A stretch of 64,000 bases of DNA from Woeseiaceae bacterium (GCA_021773035.1 JAJFKU010000038.1:124001-188000); one strand, 5' to 3'; shown: positions 25,374-34,641, counted from the stretch's first letter. The notes: generated by a model from the sequence alone, not told the origin. A program made the numbers and translations.

Positions 25374-26177
25374 ATGAGTGAATGGATTGGTACAAAGGAC
25401 GCCATGAAAATACTGGGTGTGGGCTCAACGACCATTAAGCGTTGGGCGGATTGCGACGTATTGCCGTTCATCCGTACCGCTGGTGGTCACCGCCGATTTC
25501 GACGTTCAGTCGTCCAGCAACTACGGCGCCCGCACCGGAAGCAGTCGACTGACGCCGCGGCGGCTTATCGATGGGTTCGCAAGCTGAGAACCCAAAATAC
25601 CGCTTGTGTAAAAAACCAGATTGCAGAACTTTACACAGAACTTGGCAATTGGTTCGCGGTCGCTGACTTCCTCGGCGCCGTTACACTCGAGCTTGGCGAG
25701 TGCTGGGAGGATGACGAGTTTTCAATTGTCGACGAACACATCGCATCGGCGCGGCTGAGACAGGCGCTGACGAACTCTGCCGACGCGTTTCCTTTACCTG
25801 AAGGCGCGTCGGCGTGTCTGCTGGCGACACTTGAGGGGGAACGCCACGAACTGGGTCTCGCTCTCGCCGAGCTCTGCCTGAGATCACGCGGCATCGAAAC
25901 GCTGTGGGCCGGAACCGATCTGCCAGTTACCGAATTGCTGCTGCACCTGCGTAACTCGGAAACATCACTAAGAATCGTCGCACTGTCTGCCTCAGTATGG
26001 AGGAGCGATGCGATCGGGCTAACGCGCGCCTATCTCGATATTGCCTCGGTCTGTCGCGAGCGTGGTATTGATTTGGTCATCGGTGGCAGTGGCGCCTGGC
26101 CGGATGAACTCACTTACGGCTTTCGCTGTCATTCATTTGTTGAACTGAAACGGGTGCTCGGCGAGATTGGTGAGTGA
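25374..26177 (+). CDS. CarH/LitR-like B12-dependent MerR-family regulator
   Basis: 267 residues from ATG 25374 (AGGA 6 bases upstream). N-terminal MerR-type helix-turn-helix ('IGTKDAMKILGVGSTTIKRWADCDVLPFIRTAGGHRRF'). The middle four-helix part contains W-x9-EH ('CWEDDEFSIVDEH'), the signature of AdoB12 photoreceptors. The C-terminal cobalamin-binding domain has E-x-H-x-x-G ('ERHELG') in place of DxHxxG, then 'ALSAS' and 'VIGGSG'. This predicts a light- and adenosylcobalamin-responsive repressor. No carotenoid, photolyase or other classical target lies next to it. Confidence 0.85.
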   Translation: MSEWIGTKDAMKILGVGSTTIKRWADCDVLPFIRTAGGHRRFRRSVVQQLRRPHRKQSTDAAAAYRWVRKLRTQNTACVKNQIAELYTELGNWFAVADFLGAVTLELGECWEDDEFSIVDEHIASARLRQALTNSADAFPLPEGASACLLATLEGERHELGLALAELCLRSRGIETLWAGTDLPVTELLLHLRNSETSLRIVALSASVWRSDAIGLTRAYLDIASVCRERGIDLVIGGSGAWPDELTYGFRCHSFVELKRVLGEIGE

Positions 26178-26522
26178 GTTGGGCGACGGATACTACGGCA
26201 TCGTCACGCAACACTTGTCAGAACGCTTCGGACGCAGAATGGAGGCTGGAGTCGGGATCGAAGGTTGAGCTGTGAGACTTTGAACCGGTATTTGCCCAGC
26301 ATTGAGCTGAAAATGTCACCGATCTGATGCGTTCAGCTGAATCCGGGTCGGGCAGCCAGACATGAGTTCATGGACATCCACTGCTGTTCAGTTTCGATAA
26401 GCAAGTTATTGATTTTAGATAACTAACTGTTCCGCAGCGTCCGCGGGCATCCATCGGACAAGTCGTTTGTGCGCTCAGCGCAACCGGAACTGTGGTGCTA
26501 CTCACGGCCCTTACGGATTGTG
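26178..26522. other. 345-base stretch without a supported gene
   Basis: Between two convergent genes. Short open frames here lack start signals and family features. I see no hairpin with a T-run and no repeat array. It may carry the 3' end of either transcript. Confidence 0.5.
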
Positions 26523-27168
26523 TCAGGTGTCAAACGGTTCCGATGACGAACTCGGTTCGGGAGCATTCAGGATAGGAAATAGATCTCCTTCACAAATCAC
26601 GTCGGCATCGAACACCTCGATGTCCACCTCCGGCAGAGAAGATGACGACCCGCCCGTCACCGACGTGACAGACAGCACCCGAAAGGCAACCCATCCCAGG
26701 CTCTTGCCTTTGAGACTGCCGTCGAGCGGATCGTAATTCATGCTCACGTCGCTGTCCTGCACGACCGCGCAGACGTGCTGACCCACGAGTAAAGCCAAGC
26801 CCGTCGCCCGCAGCGGCGTCACGCCAGGGACTTTGTCCAATAACTCTTCGGGGTCGTTACCCAGGCCCAGGCCATCACCGACTTCGATCTCGCCGTTCGG
26901 CTGCAGCTCGCCCGCGTAGTTGCGAAGGCCATCCGTTGTCGGGCCGGCTTGCGACCAGTCGTTAGGGACCGACGGAAGCGCGAACCAGCCCTCGTCCCCG
27001 ACTTCACCCGAATAGAGAGTGAAAGTCTGGCCGACTTTAGCGGCGAACACCGGAAGCTGAGTCCGTATCCCGAGATCGGCATTCTGGTGCACCTAGAGGA
27101 TGCACTGTTTTAAGTCACGAAGTTGTCAGTACCACTATCGAAAAAACGATGAGTACTTTCCTGGTCAT
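26523..27168 (-). pseudogene. Exported-protein gene broken after its signal peptide
   Basis: An ATG at 27168 with GAGG 8 bases upstream opens MTRKVLIVFSIVVLTTS, a good signal-peptide start, then hits TGA at 27117-27115. A 189-codon open frame in another phase begins at a GTG (27092) directly after a TAG and runs to 26523; it reads like a mature secreted domain ('GTPxxATGLALLVGQHVCAVVQDSDVSMNYDP' region, acidic Ser-rich tail) but has no export signal of its own. The simplest view is one gene with an indel. Assembly error cannot be excluded. Confidence 0.5.
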
Positions 27169-27228
27169 GTTGATTACCTCGGCCGAACTAGTCGGCAACT
27201 GACGTGACGATGCGATATCGTCTGGTGC

Positions 27229-27837
27229 TCAATCCGTGCAGTACACACATTGTGCATAACCGCCGTCTTCCACCGGGTAAAAAAACCTATCGCAGTGGCC
27301 AAACGGCTCTCGGAAGGACAATAGTTTCTTTCCGGGTGTTGATTTCAAAAAAGCTTGGCAACTCGTGTTGTCGGAAACCTCCCCGCCGTCCGTGAGACGC
27401 GATCGTCGGCTCCAATCAATGATATCCAGCTCCCAGCCGAATCCGCCAACGCCGGGTTTCGAAAGTGCTGTGCAATTGTAGGACGAATTTTCGTTCTGCG
27501 ATTCCATGCCATTGCAGACGACCGCGAGGTAAACCGACTTCACTGTTGATTTGCGTGTTTCGGAAATGTTTTCCAGATCAGCCTCCGTTACGTCTCTCAT
27601 GAGCATTGTCGCGAAGTCGGAATAACCATCTAGATTGAAGTCGCCGACTAGAATGTCATCCTGAAAGCTATGGTTAGATTGGCGTCTCTGTATTTGATTC
27701 GCATCTACTACTCTGTGAACTTCATACTCCGGAAATTCAAGCTGCAAGACGGACTGGTACGGACTCTGTTCTTCGGCAGCGCAGGCTGTCGCAACAGTCG
27801 ATATTGCTAAGCAACAAATGGCGCATATTTTTTTCAC
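27229..27837 (-). CDS. Secreted protein with FG-GAP-like calcium loop
   Basis: 202 residues from GTG 27837 (AGGG 7 bases upstream), which gives a signal peptide (KKICAICCLAISTVATACAA). It contains 'DDILVGDFNLDGYSDFATML', a D-x-N-x-D-G-x-x-D loop as in FG-GAP/VCBS calcium-binding repeats, and six or more Cys in the C-terminal half (CNG, YNCT, TSCQ, GHCD, QCVYC), so disulfides are likely. No defined family or role. Confidence 0.65.
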   Translation of the reverse strand: MKKICAICCLAISTVATACAAEEQSPYQSVLQLEFPEYEVHRVVDANQIQRRQSNHSFQDDILVGDFNLDGYSDFATMLMRDVTEADLENISETRKSTVKSVYLAVVCNGMESQNENSSYNCTALSKPGVGGFGWELDIIDWSRRSRLTDGGEVSDNTSCQAFLKSTPGKKLLSFREPFGHCDRFFYPVEDGGYAQCVYCTD

Positions 27838-28021
27838 GATTCGGCCCTGGACAGCCAAACATTTCAGAAAACCCACAATACCATTATGGTCGAAAATAAC
27901 CACAATACGATTTCGTAAGCCATGAGCCTTGCGGCTTATCACGCTCGAACACGCGCGTACGATGACGTTGTCACGCAAATTGAAGGCAAGAAGCACTCCT
28001 TGTCTCCTTCAGGATGGAGTC

Positions 28022-28633
28022 TCACTGACCGAAGTCATTCGGCTTGGAATAGCTGCCGATGCCCAGATCGTTTTCGTCCAGCCGGACAAGAATGCGGACG
28101 TCATGACGCGGACCGGGGTGAGGCGGATTGAGTCCAAAACGCCAGCGGAGTAGCATCGTTTCCTGACCGGAGCCAATTGTATCTTCCGCCCTGAAAGTGG
28201 CGCTGCCGCCGATGTCCTTGCCAATCGGCAGGTCAGAAACCGTCCTCCCCGACCCGGCACCCGTGTCGCGGTCGTGCAGGGCGAACATCAAGCGTCGCTT
28301 ATCGCCGACCGGCCGCATTACCAAGATCAGGCGCTGCGGGCCGGCTACATTGCAGACAACCGGGTTTAGCGCGCTGCGGCTCGACTGTTGCCCATCGATT
28401 TCATGCACGTATCCGAGAACGAGACAGAATTTTTCCTGCGCTTCGAAATCGAATATCTGGAATTGCATGTCAACGTCCAGCAGCACATGGAGGTCGGATA
28501 TCCCCACCGGCCCCTCGTTCCTTGGGACGACCGAGATCGTTGGCAGCTGCGCGGCGCTATTACCAGAAAGGATGGCCGTAACGAGCAGCACGAAAACAGC
28601 CCGGTGGGATCTGAAAGTCGATTGTTCATTCAT
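28022..28633 (-). CDS. Secreted protein of ECF module 1
   Basis: 203 residues from ATG 28633, which overlaps the end of the upstream TM-protein gene and gives a signal peptide (VFVLLVTAILSGNSAAQ). The mature part is beta-rich ('VGISDLHVLLDVDMQFQIFDF...CLVLGYVHEIDG') with two Cys. No family recognised. Third gene of a sigma / membrane protein / secreted protein cassette. Confidence 0.65.
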   Translation of the reverse strand: MNEQSTFRSHRAVFVLLVTAILSGNSAAQLPTISVVPRNEGPVGISDLHVLLDVDMQFQIFDFEAQEKFCLVLGYVHEIDGQQSSRSALNPVVCNVAGPQRLILVMRPVGDKRRLMFALHDRDTGAGSGRTVSDLPIGKDIGGSATFRAEDTIGSGQETMLLRWRFGLNPPHPGPRHDVRILVRLDENDLGIGSYSKPNDFGQ

Positions 28634-28946
28634 TAGTTTTCTCAGGGATTCTAGGATATTCATAGCGAGTTTCGCGAATCAGCAGGTCACCCTCCTGGCG
28701 CAACTCGCTTGACACGAACATTTTCCCGGACGCGGCCTCGCGCCGTTCGTCAATCCAGTTCGTGACGTTCAGCATCAGCGATACAGCGAAAAGCAGCGCC
28801 AGTCCAATCGTCGCGTACCGCCATACCGAGCTAACGAGATGTGACGACGCATTGAAGTCATCAATTCGCGCTAGTCCCCGGTCAAGATAGCCGGGTGACG
28901 GCTCCTGTGGCCGCATGCTTTGCAGCACTTTATCCAACTCATTCAT
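28626..28946 (-). CDS. Single-TM protein of ECF module 1, candidate anti-sigma factor
   Basis: 106 residues: a cytoplasmic N-terminal segment ('MNELDKVLQSMRPQEPSPGYLDRGLARID'), one TM (ATIGLALLFAVSLMLNV), and a short periplasmic tail. Gene position right after the ECF sigma gene (8-base overlap) suggests an anti-sigma or sensor role, but the zinc motif HxxxCxxC is absent. Function is inferred from context only. Confidence 0.6.
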   Translation of the reverse strand: MNELDKVLQSMRPQEPSPGYLDRGLARIDDFNASSHLVSSVWRYATIGLALLFAVSLMLNVTNWIDERREAASGKMFVSSELRQEGDLLIRETRYEYPRIPEKTNE

Positions 28947-29409
28947 GGTTCACCTCTAGGACAGTCCGGAGTTTCACAAGACCTCGTCGGTACCAAGCCG
29001 ATACAGTGTTGATCGAGCGGCACCGCAGATCGGCAATTTCCTGGAAAGTCATGCCTGCGTATAAATGCAACACAATCGTTTCCCTCTCGGCGCGGCGCAG
29101 TTTTCTGAATGCCTTCGTTAACATGCGCGGGCTCATTGTGCTCAAAACTTCGTCGGTACCGACGAGAAATTCCTGCTGCATCGGTTCATCCCACCTCCTG
29201 CTTCTTGCTATGTCGATCGCAGCGTTGCGCACTGCTCGCATCACGTAAGCCGACAGATTATCCGGCCGGTGATTCTTAGCGAGCAGGTGTACCAGCGCAT
29301 TATGCACGGCATCCTCCGCCGTCTGACGGTCAAGTGTGATCGCCAGCGCAACGAAATAAAGGCGGCGACGGTGTTTCACGTAACAATCACGCAACTCCTC
29401 GGATGTCAT
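28939..29409 (-). CDS. ECF-family RNA polymerase sigma factor, module 1
   Basis: 156 residues. Region 2 ('LYFVALAITLDRQTAEDAVHNALVHLLA...LSAYVMRAVRNAAIDIARSRR') and region 4 ('AFRKLRRAERETIVLHLYAGMTFQEIADLRCRSINTVSAWYRRGLVKLR') are both clear; there is no region 3, as in ECF sigmas. First gene of its module. Targets unknown. Confidence 0.88.
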   Translation of the reverse strand: MTSEELRDCYVKHRRRLYFVALAITLDRQTAEDAVHNALVHLLAKNHRPDNLSAYVMRAVRNAAIDIARSRRWDEPMQQEFLVGTDEVLSTMSPRMLTKAFRKLRRAERETIVLHLYAGMTFQEIADLRCRSINTVSAWYRRGLVKLRTVLEVNHE

Positions 29410-29575
29410 GGGAATCCACTCGCTTTTCTATATAGACGGGCGGGAACCGGTTTTTTGTGCAAATTTCGCGTTCTGCCACGTCACCGATTCCCTTGATCTC
29501 CACATGACACTCGGTCTTCGCCTGCGCCTTGATGAGCATATCGATGCTAAACCGATCAATGTTGTTGTTTTTAGC

Positions 29576-30322
29576 CTATTCGAAAAACGCGTCTACTCTG
29601 AAGTTAAGCTGTTGAGATTGGAGTTCCCGAAACAGGAGATAGTCCGTGTTTTCGTCGGCAGCAGACCAGGCGTCACCGCGGCCGAGTTGGCTGTATTCGA
29701 CTCGAAGTGCGAATCGATCGTTCAGGCGCTTCGTAAACCCGGCAGCCACGCTCCACGCCAGTTCATAGGAATCGCCTTCCGGAAAACTGTGCCGTCTCGT
29801 TGTCCGACCTTCGAACGATGTACCTTGCCAGATGAGCGATTGGTAGTCTAAGTCCAGCTTTGCGTCTACGGCGTTGACTGCGACCCCCAGACCTATTCGC
29901 ACGTACGGCGTGGCCCACCAATCGAGTTGAGCGAAATCGTAGCCCAGATTGCTCATGACGACGGTGCTCTCGATGTCTCCGTCCAAGCGGAATAAATCTT
30001 CATGTCGAAGCCCATCGCCAAAAACCCAATCGGATTCGGTTTGAGAGCTCACGCGCGTGAGCTCAAGTTCCAGCCACCATTCGGACGTTAGTCTTCGACC
30101 AATGGCAAAACCAAAATGCGTCCCTTGATCCATGTCGATCACTGGAGATCCTCCATAGACACTCTGCGTTCTGCCAAAGAACCGCCCTTCACTATCGATG
30201 GCGTACAGGTAACCGGACCTGAGCCCGCCGTACCATACGCCCTCGCCCAACAAGCGTTTTTCCTGACCGAACGCCTTCGGAGACATGACGATGAGCAGTA
30301 ACATCACCACACTACTGAACAT
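29576..30322 (-). CDS. Outer-membrane beta-barrel protein
   Basis: 248 residues from ATG 30322, preceded by AGGAG at 7 bases; the longer frame overlaps the upstream gene and lacks a signal. Signal peptide MFSSVVMLLLIVMSPKAFG, then a barrel pattern ('THFGFAIGRRLTSEWWLELELTRV', 'WWATPYVRIGLGVAVNAVDAKLDLDY', 'LAWSVAAGFTKRLNDRFALRVEYSQLG') ending 'LNFRVDAFFE'. Role unknown. Lies between the two ECF modules. Confidence 0.72.
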   Translation of the reverse strand: MFSSVVMLLLIVMSPKAFGQEKRLLGEGVWYGGLRSGYLYAIDSEGRFFGRTQSVYGGSPVIDMDQGTHFGFAIGRRLTSEWWLELELTRVSSQTESDWVFGDGLRHEDLFRLDGDIESTVVMSNLGYDFAQLDWWATPYVRIGLGVAVNAVDAKLDLDYQSLIWQGTSFEGRTTRRHSFPEGDSYELAWSVAAGFTKRLNDRFALRVEYSQLGRGDAWSAADENTDYLLFRELQSQQLNFRVDAFFE

Positions 30323-30432
30323 CAGCACGCTCCTACAACGCCAGACTGGCATGACATCACAGGAAGGGCTGGAAGAATGGCGAATCGATGGGTACTTCGA
30401 AATACACATCCACTGGAGCAGTCCGGACACCA

Positions 30433-31824
30433 TCAAGGTTGTGCCGTATCGTCGAAGAACAACAAGTCAGCGACCGCAATATTCGTTGAATCCACAACTG
30501 TCAGCGAGTAGTTGCGATTCTTCTCCAGTATGACCTGCAACGGTCCTGCGACCACATTCTTGGTGCCCGGCTCTGCGATGAACACGTTATAAGTGCCGGA
30601 CTCACGATTTACGTAACTTACGCCGGTACCGTACAAAATGTTCGAAAACGTCGGCCCAATGAGTTGAATATCCGTTTCCAGGTCGACCAGATACACGTCC
30701 AGCGTTTGAAATCTGGCGGCTCCTTGAAACAGCTGAAAACGTGCGTGCGTCGCAAGCGTCGAGCGATCGTAGCGCTGAGCAGCAATTTGCAGGTCGCCCG
30801 GCAAACCAACGAAATACAATCGATTGTAGCTACCGGAAAATGCGTTGATGCTTCGTTGGCTCAAGAAGACGCCCAGGCTGTCAGCAGGTGTTACCACCAT
30901 GTTGAGCTCGCCATCATCGACGTCTGTCTCGTCAGACAGCGAGCCGAAATCCAGGTTGTCGATCATTGGCAGCGTGAAATCGCTGGAATCGTAGAGGTCG
31001 AGCGGATCTGTACCGAGCGCCGCATGTACAGCACTGATCACGGAAGAGGAATTAATATCGACCAGGTCATTGCCGGAACCTGCGCCGATGAGACTAACCG
31101 AGAACTTTGCCGTTGTGACACCGCCGTCATCCATCAACGTAATAAGCATGCTGGTCGCCGGAGAAAATTCGAACCCGTGTGATGCAAACAGGATGGTTTC
31201 GGGATCGCCCGCAGGCGTGACAATCAGTTGGTACTCATCGGCCAGTAACTCTGTAGCAGTTTGAAAATCCGAAAATGACACGCTCGCTTTTGGAACGGCA
31301 AAAACGGGACTTGTGCCGGGCTTCTCGAGGTAGATATCGACCGCTCCGACTGCGCTTGAGACATGGCCAAATGACACTTCCATAACCGTTACTTCGGTAT
31401 CGTTGTCATTCGCCGTCGCGACTTCGTCTGCCCAGTTCTTCCCGAATTGCTCCCACAGTAAGAGTTGAGGGTCGTCCAAAGACCCCGTCAGCACAAACGT
31501 ATATTCCTGCTCTGTAGTCACCTTTAGGGTACGAGTGCTAAGAACGGTTGGGTCGTCAGCATCGTCCCCCGGCAGGTCAATCTCGAAGCTGAACGCATAC
31601 TCGAGATCATCAAATTCGGAAATGCCGGTCGCATCTTTGAAACCGACAGCCCCCAACAGGGTCTCCTCGATCAGGAAATCGACAGAACCAATATTCGGAA
31701 TAGCATGCAGCGCTCGAATTGCCCCCTTGCCGGTCACCGGCTCCTGATTATTGCTGCTCGAACATGCCGCCAGCCCAAACAGGATCAGGGCGACGATAGC
31801 GGTACTGCGTGCGATTGTGTACAT
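30433..31824 (-). CDS. DUF4397 lipoprotein
   Basis: 463 residues with lipobox LAAC. Two to three repeats of the DUF4397 fold ('RALHAIPNIGSVDFLIEETLL', 'VSFGHVSSAVGAVDIYLEKPGTSP', 'VISAVHAALGTDPLDLYD'), each with the typical 'V...H....V.D.Y' beginning. Surface or periplasmic protein; the family has no known activity. Precedes the barrel gene by 110 bases on the same strand. Confidence 0.82.
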   Translation of the reverse strand: MYTIARSTAIVALILFGLAACSSSNNQEPVTGKGAIRALHAIPNIGSVDFLIEETLLGAVGFKDATGISEFDDLEYAFSFEIDLPGDDADDPTVLSTRTLKVTTEQEYTFVLTGSLDDPQLLLWEQFGKNWADEVATANDNDTEVTVMEVSFGHVSSAVGAVDIYLEKPGTSPVFAVPKASVSFSDFQTATELLADEYQLIVTPAGDPETILFASHGFEFSPATSMLITLMDDGGVTTAKFSVSLIGAGSGNDLVDINSSSVISAVHAALGTDPLDLYDSSDFTLPMIDNLDFGSLSDETDVDDGELNMVVTPADSLGVFLSQRSINAFSGSYNRLYFVGLPGDLQIAAQRYDRSTLATHARFQLFQGAARFQTLDVYLVDLETDIQLIGPTFSNILYGTGVSYVNRESGTYNVFIAEPGTKNVVAGPLQVILEKNRNYSLTVVDSTNIAVADLLFFDDTAQP

Positions 31825-32018
31825 GCGTGAGAATCTCCGTTTTTTGCGTTCGTCTTTTTCACAGCCGAGCGAATCTGCAAGCCGTGCCCGACCCCGAAGC
31901 GAGCAGCTCCAATTTAGGGCCGCATCTTTATGCGGCTGTGTTTGTTTGTGTAGTCCGTTGCTCGCCAGAGAGTGTCGAACAACATTTTCGAACCTGTTTG
32001 GCAGGTTCTCGCGTCAAC

Positions 32019-32918
32019 TCACGGCGGGACCGTGCTCAGCGTAAATGTACCTGGCTCGATGAGCTTGAAATCGGCCGGCACGACAAACAGCGATTCGTCG
32101 GGCTCAGCGGTACTCAGAATCTCCGCTTCGTAGGTGATCGTGCCGAATCGCGGGTCTTCTTCCTCGGAGCGCACCATCATACGAAGTTCCGGCGCAATCC
32201 AGGTTCGCTTTTCGACAACGATTGGCTGTTCGTTTCCGAGAGCGCCTGCGGGATAGGTTGTCGTGCGAAGCGTTCCTTCCACCCTAATGCCATTGATCGT
32301 GTTCTGGCCAAGCGGTTCCACCTCGGTTCGAGCGCCAGGACCGCCGAATACAGCTGTGGTTGTGTTAAGGGTTCGCGATAATGCGACAGGTAGAGCGCTG
32401 ACTCGTTGTCCAATAGTGATTGTCTCGCCGGAAGAATCGCCGACAACAGGCTCTGCATTAATGATATCCGGTCCCGAACCGACTCGCCCCACACTCACCG
32501 CACCGCCGCCAAACTGGACCAAGCCAGGAAACGACGGAGTCTTAAACGCGGTCTTGGCACCGATGTCGAGCGTGAAATTATTTCCAGTCGTTGGATCGGA
32601 CAGAGAAACCATCTGGTGACGTGATGCGCCGCCAGGTCCCGGGTTCTCCCTCCTTACCCTGCCTTCCGAGTCTCGATAGAGCTGCGTCACGTCCTCGTGC
32701 ACGATCCGGTTTCCGTCATAGAGTTGTTGGACGGTACGCGTCGAAATTCGTGCTGCAACCGGTGCGCCTTTGACGACTTCATCGGCGTAAAACTGCGGCA
32801 TCATTTCGATGCCGGACCCACGTAGCACCGGTCTATTCTGTCCGTAGGCGCTACCGATCGAATAGAACGTAAGGATGCTGCCGAGGAAAACATGAATGAC
32901 TAGATATCGATTAAACAT
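32019..32918 (-). CDS. Secreted protein of ECF module 2
   Basis: 299 residues from ATG 32918, located 10 bases after the TM-protein stop. Signal peptide (VIHVFLGSILTFYSIGSAYG), then a beta-rich domain containing 'RVRRENPGPGGA', 'TTGNNFTLDIGAKTAFKTP', 'GIRVEGTLRTTTYPAGALGNEQPIVVEKRTWIAPELRMMVRSEEEDPR' read in parts, which resembles hypothetical periplasmic proteins found beside ECF sigma genes. Function unknown. Confidence 0.68.
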   Translation of the reverse strand: MFNRYLVIHVFLGSILTFYSIGSAYGQNRPVLRGSGIEMMPQFYADEVVKGAPVAARISTRTVQQLYDGNRIVHEDVTQLYRDSEGRVRRENPGPGGASRHQMVSLSDPTTGNNFTLDIGAKTAFKTPSFPGLVQFGGGAVSVGRVGSGPDIINAEPVVGDSSGETITIGQRVSALPVALSRTLNTTTAVFGGPGARTEVEPLGQNTINGIRVEGTLRTTTYPAGALGNEQPIVVEKRTWIAPELRMMVRSEEEDPRFGTITYEAEILSTAEPDESLFVVPADFKLIEPGTFTLSTVPP

Positions 32919-32928
32919 AGCGTAGTCC

Positions 32929-33342
32929 CTAATTTGACACGTAAACGTATACGGCACGGGTCAGACCGTTCTCGTCGTGAACTATTCGTGATTCCAGGTA
33001 ATGCAATTCAGCACCCCTGGATATTGAATGAACAGTAACTGGTGTAAGCGTTCGGGCAATCAGGTGGCCAGGTAGCGATGGTTCCGGCGACCTGGGTATA
33101 TTGGTACTATCCTCGGGCAGCCAGCTAAAAATTCCAACAACAGCTAACACGAATGAAGCGGCGATACCGAGTCGCACCCAATTCTGCCGGACACTCACGG
33201 TTTTTCTACGCTGATTGAGCTCGGACACCTCGATTTCCCGGGCGCAGACCGGCTCAATCCAGCCTGGAGCATGGATACAATCCAGTTCGCCTTTTAATTG
33301 CTCCAGTCTTTCATCTACGTCTTGGATATCACTGTGCTTCAT
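32929..33342 (-). CDS. Single-TM protein of ECF module 2, candidate anti-sigma factor
   Basis: 137 residues: basic/acidic cytoplasmic N-terminus, one TM (LGIAASFVLAVVGIFSWL) near residue 60, and a periplasmic C-terminal part ('TPVTVHSISRGAELHYLESRIVHDENG'). Overlaps the sigma gene by 14 bases. Two Cys lie in the N-terminus (DCIHAPGW, PVCARE), but they do not form HxxxCxxC. Anti-sigma role is an inference from position. Confidence 0.6.
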   Translation of the reverse strand: MKHSDIQDVDERLEQLKGELDCIHAPGWIEPVCAREIEVSELNQRRKTVSVRQNWVRLGIAASFVLAVVGIFSWLPEDSTNIPRSPEPSLPGHLIARTLTPVTVHSISRGAELHYLESRIVHDENGLTRAVYVYVSN

Positions 33343-33895
33343 ACTTTAAGTCCTCCAAGGTATAGCCTGTATCGCCCAAGGCTCGTCGCAACGCATGGCG
33401 AGCTCTGGATAACCTTGATCGTACAGTTCCAACGGGCAACTCTAATAGGGTCGCGGCCGTTGCGTAATCAAACTCCTGCAAGCCACAGAGTACGAGAACC
33501 TCTCGCTGTTGCAACGGTAACCTGAGAATCGCCGCTGCCGTTTCATCGGCTACCTGAGACCACACGACAACGCGATCCGGCGAGTCTTTGTCCGACCTGT
33601 TATCCGCCAGTGGAGCCACTCGCCCCTGATACCTGTTAGCCGCTCGCACCTTATTTCGTGCGAGGCCGTAGAGCCAGCCCCGAGCCGTAGAACTCCGGCT
33701 CGGGTCGAATGCTGTTGCGTTTTCGATGACATGCACGAACGTCTCCTGCGTCGCCTCCTCTGCCACGGACGCGGACCCAGACACCATAAGTGCGTATCGA
33801 TAGATCAAATCGCTGTAACGCTTGTACAACACCGTAAAACCAGGCTTCCGTTTGTTGGCCAGGTTAGCCAGTAGCTCTTCGTCACTTGGCATCAC
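33329..33895 (-). CDS. ECF-family RNA polymerase sigma factor, module 2
   Basis: 188 residues. Region 2 ('LYKRYSDLIYRYALMVSGSASVAEEATQETFVHVIE' and 'ARGWLYGLARNKVRAA') and region 4 ('LQQREVLVLCGLQEFDYATAATLLELPVGTVRSRLSRARHALRR'). More like the RpoE-type ECFs than the module 1 factor. First gene of the second sigma / TM / secreted cassette. Confidence 0.9.
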   Translation of the reverse strand: MMPSDEELLANLANKRKPGFTVLYKRYSDLIYRYALMVSGSASVAEEATQETFVHVIENATAFDPSRSSTARGWLYGLARNKVRAANRYQGRVAPLADNRSDKDSPDRVVVWSQVADETAAAILRLPLQQREVLVLCGLQEFDYATAATLLELPVGTVRSRLSRARHALRRALGDTGYTLEDLKYEAQ

Positions 33896-34036
33896 ACGCA
33901 GGTACCGATTTCCGTTGTCCTTTATGAATAGTATGTCGCTCAGCCAGCGAAAGGTTCCACAAATCTTCGATCAGGAACGTAGTTAAGCAATGGGACATCA
34001 ATAAAACGCCGGCTGGAACAGGTCCTCAGCTTGAGC

Positions 34037-34312
34037 CTAGGGACATACGCCCCGGCGTAACTCGCTCTTGATGCAGCTGTCATAGTCACCAGGTTCAGAG
34101 TGACGACCGCATCGATCAATACGGCGGCCCAATGAGTCACCACGACAGATAGTGGTAGTAACGTCGTCGATATTCTCTCTCGGCTGCGCCTCAATGTACA
34201 AATCGCGAGCCGCAATTAGCGCTTTTGACTGTGGATCCAGTTTAACCGGCTGGTGTTTGCAGCCCACCAACGAAATCTGGCACATAAGAATAAAAGCCAT
34301 GGTCATCTTCAT
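34037..34312 (-). CDS. Small lipoprotein of unknown function
   Basis: 91 residues from ATG 34312 (GGAG 8 bases upstream). Signal with lipobox LVGC, then a short charged domain with four Cys (TICRGD, DRCGRH, DSCIKSE, GVCP), suggesting two disulfides. Not recognised as a known family. The 33896-34036 gap before the ECF gene shows nothing clear. Confidence 0.6.
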   Translation of the reverse strand: MKMTMAFILMCQISLVGCKHQPVKLDPQSKALIAARDLYIEAQPRENIDDVTTTICRGDSLGRRIDRCGRHSEPGDYDSCIKSELRRGVCP

Positions 34313-34527
34313 TGCCACTACTCCTTCTCAGACGAGTTAGTTTCTGGTCACTACCCCCCAATTGTAGTTTGTAATCACTAAACCGCCATCGAGCACGGCA
34401 GCCATCACGCGGATGCCACCCCCTCGTCAATCGGGCGGCGATCTTTAGCGCACGACGACAGTTTCTTGCAAATGTGTGTACCGAATCACAAGTTCACCGA
34501 ATTGCCGTGCCGCCGCCTCCGATTACC

Positions 34528-34554
34528 TAAACCTTCATCGCCGGCTGCCGATAG
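34528..34554 (+). promoter_or_regulatory. Sigma-28 (FliA) promoter of the chemotaxis operon
   Basis: TAAACCTT at 34528-34535, an 11-base spacer, and GCCGATAG at 34547-34554, close to the FliA consensus TAAAGTTT-N11-GCCGATAA. Predicted start near 34562, about 80 bases before cheY. The rest of 34313-34641 shows no gene. Confidence 0.8.
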
Positions 34555-34641
34555 CCTAGAACGTGCAAAGAAATGCCCGCGGTCGAATCCGATTCAGTAG
34601 TTCTCATTGGCCCGGCCCGACCACTTTTGGAGAAATGTTGA

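Noticed and set aside
34486..34498. Another TCACA/TCACC pair upstream of the chemotaxis operon
   Set aside because: Spacing is 8 bp rather than 11 and no TAnnnT box lies at the expected offset; a sigma-28 promoter explains the region better.
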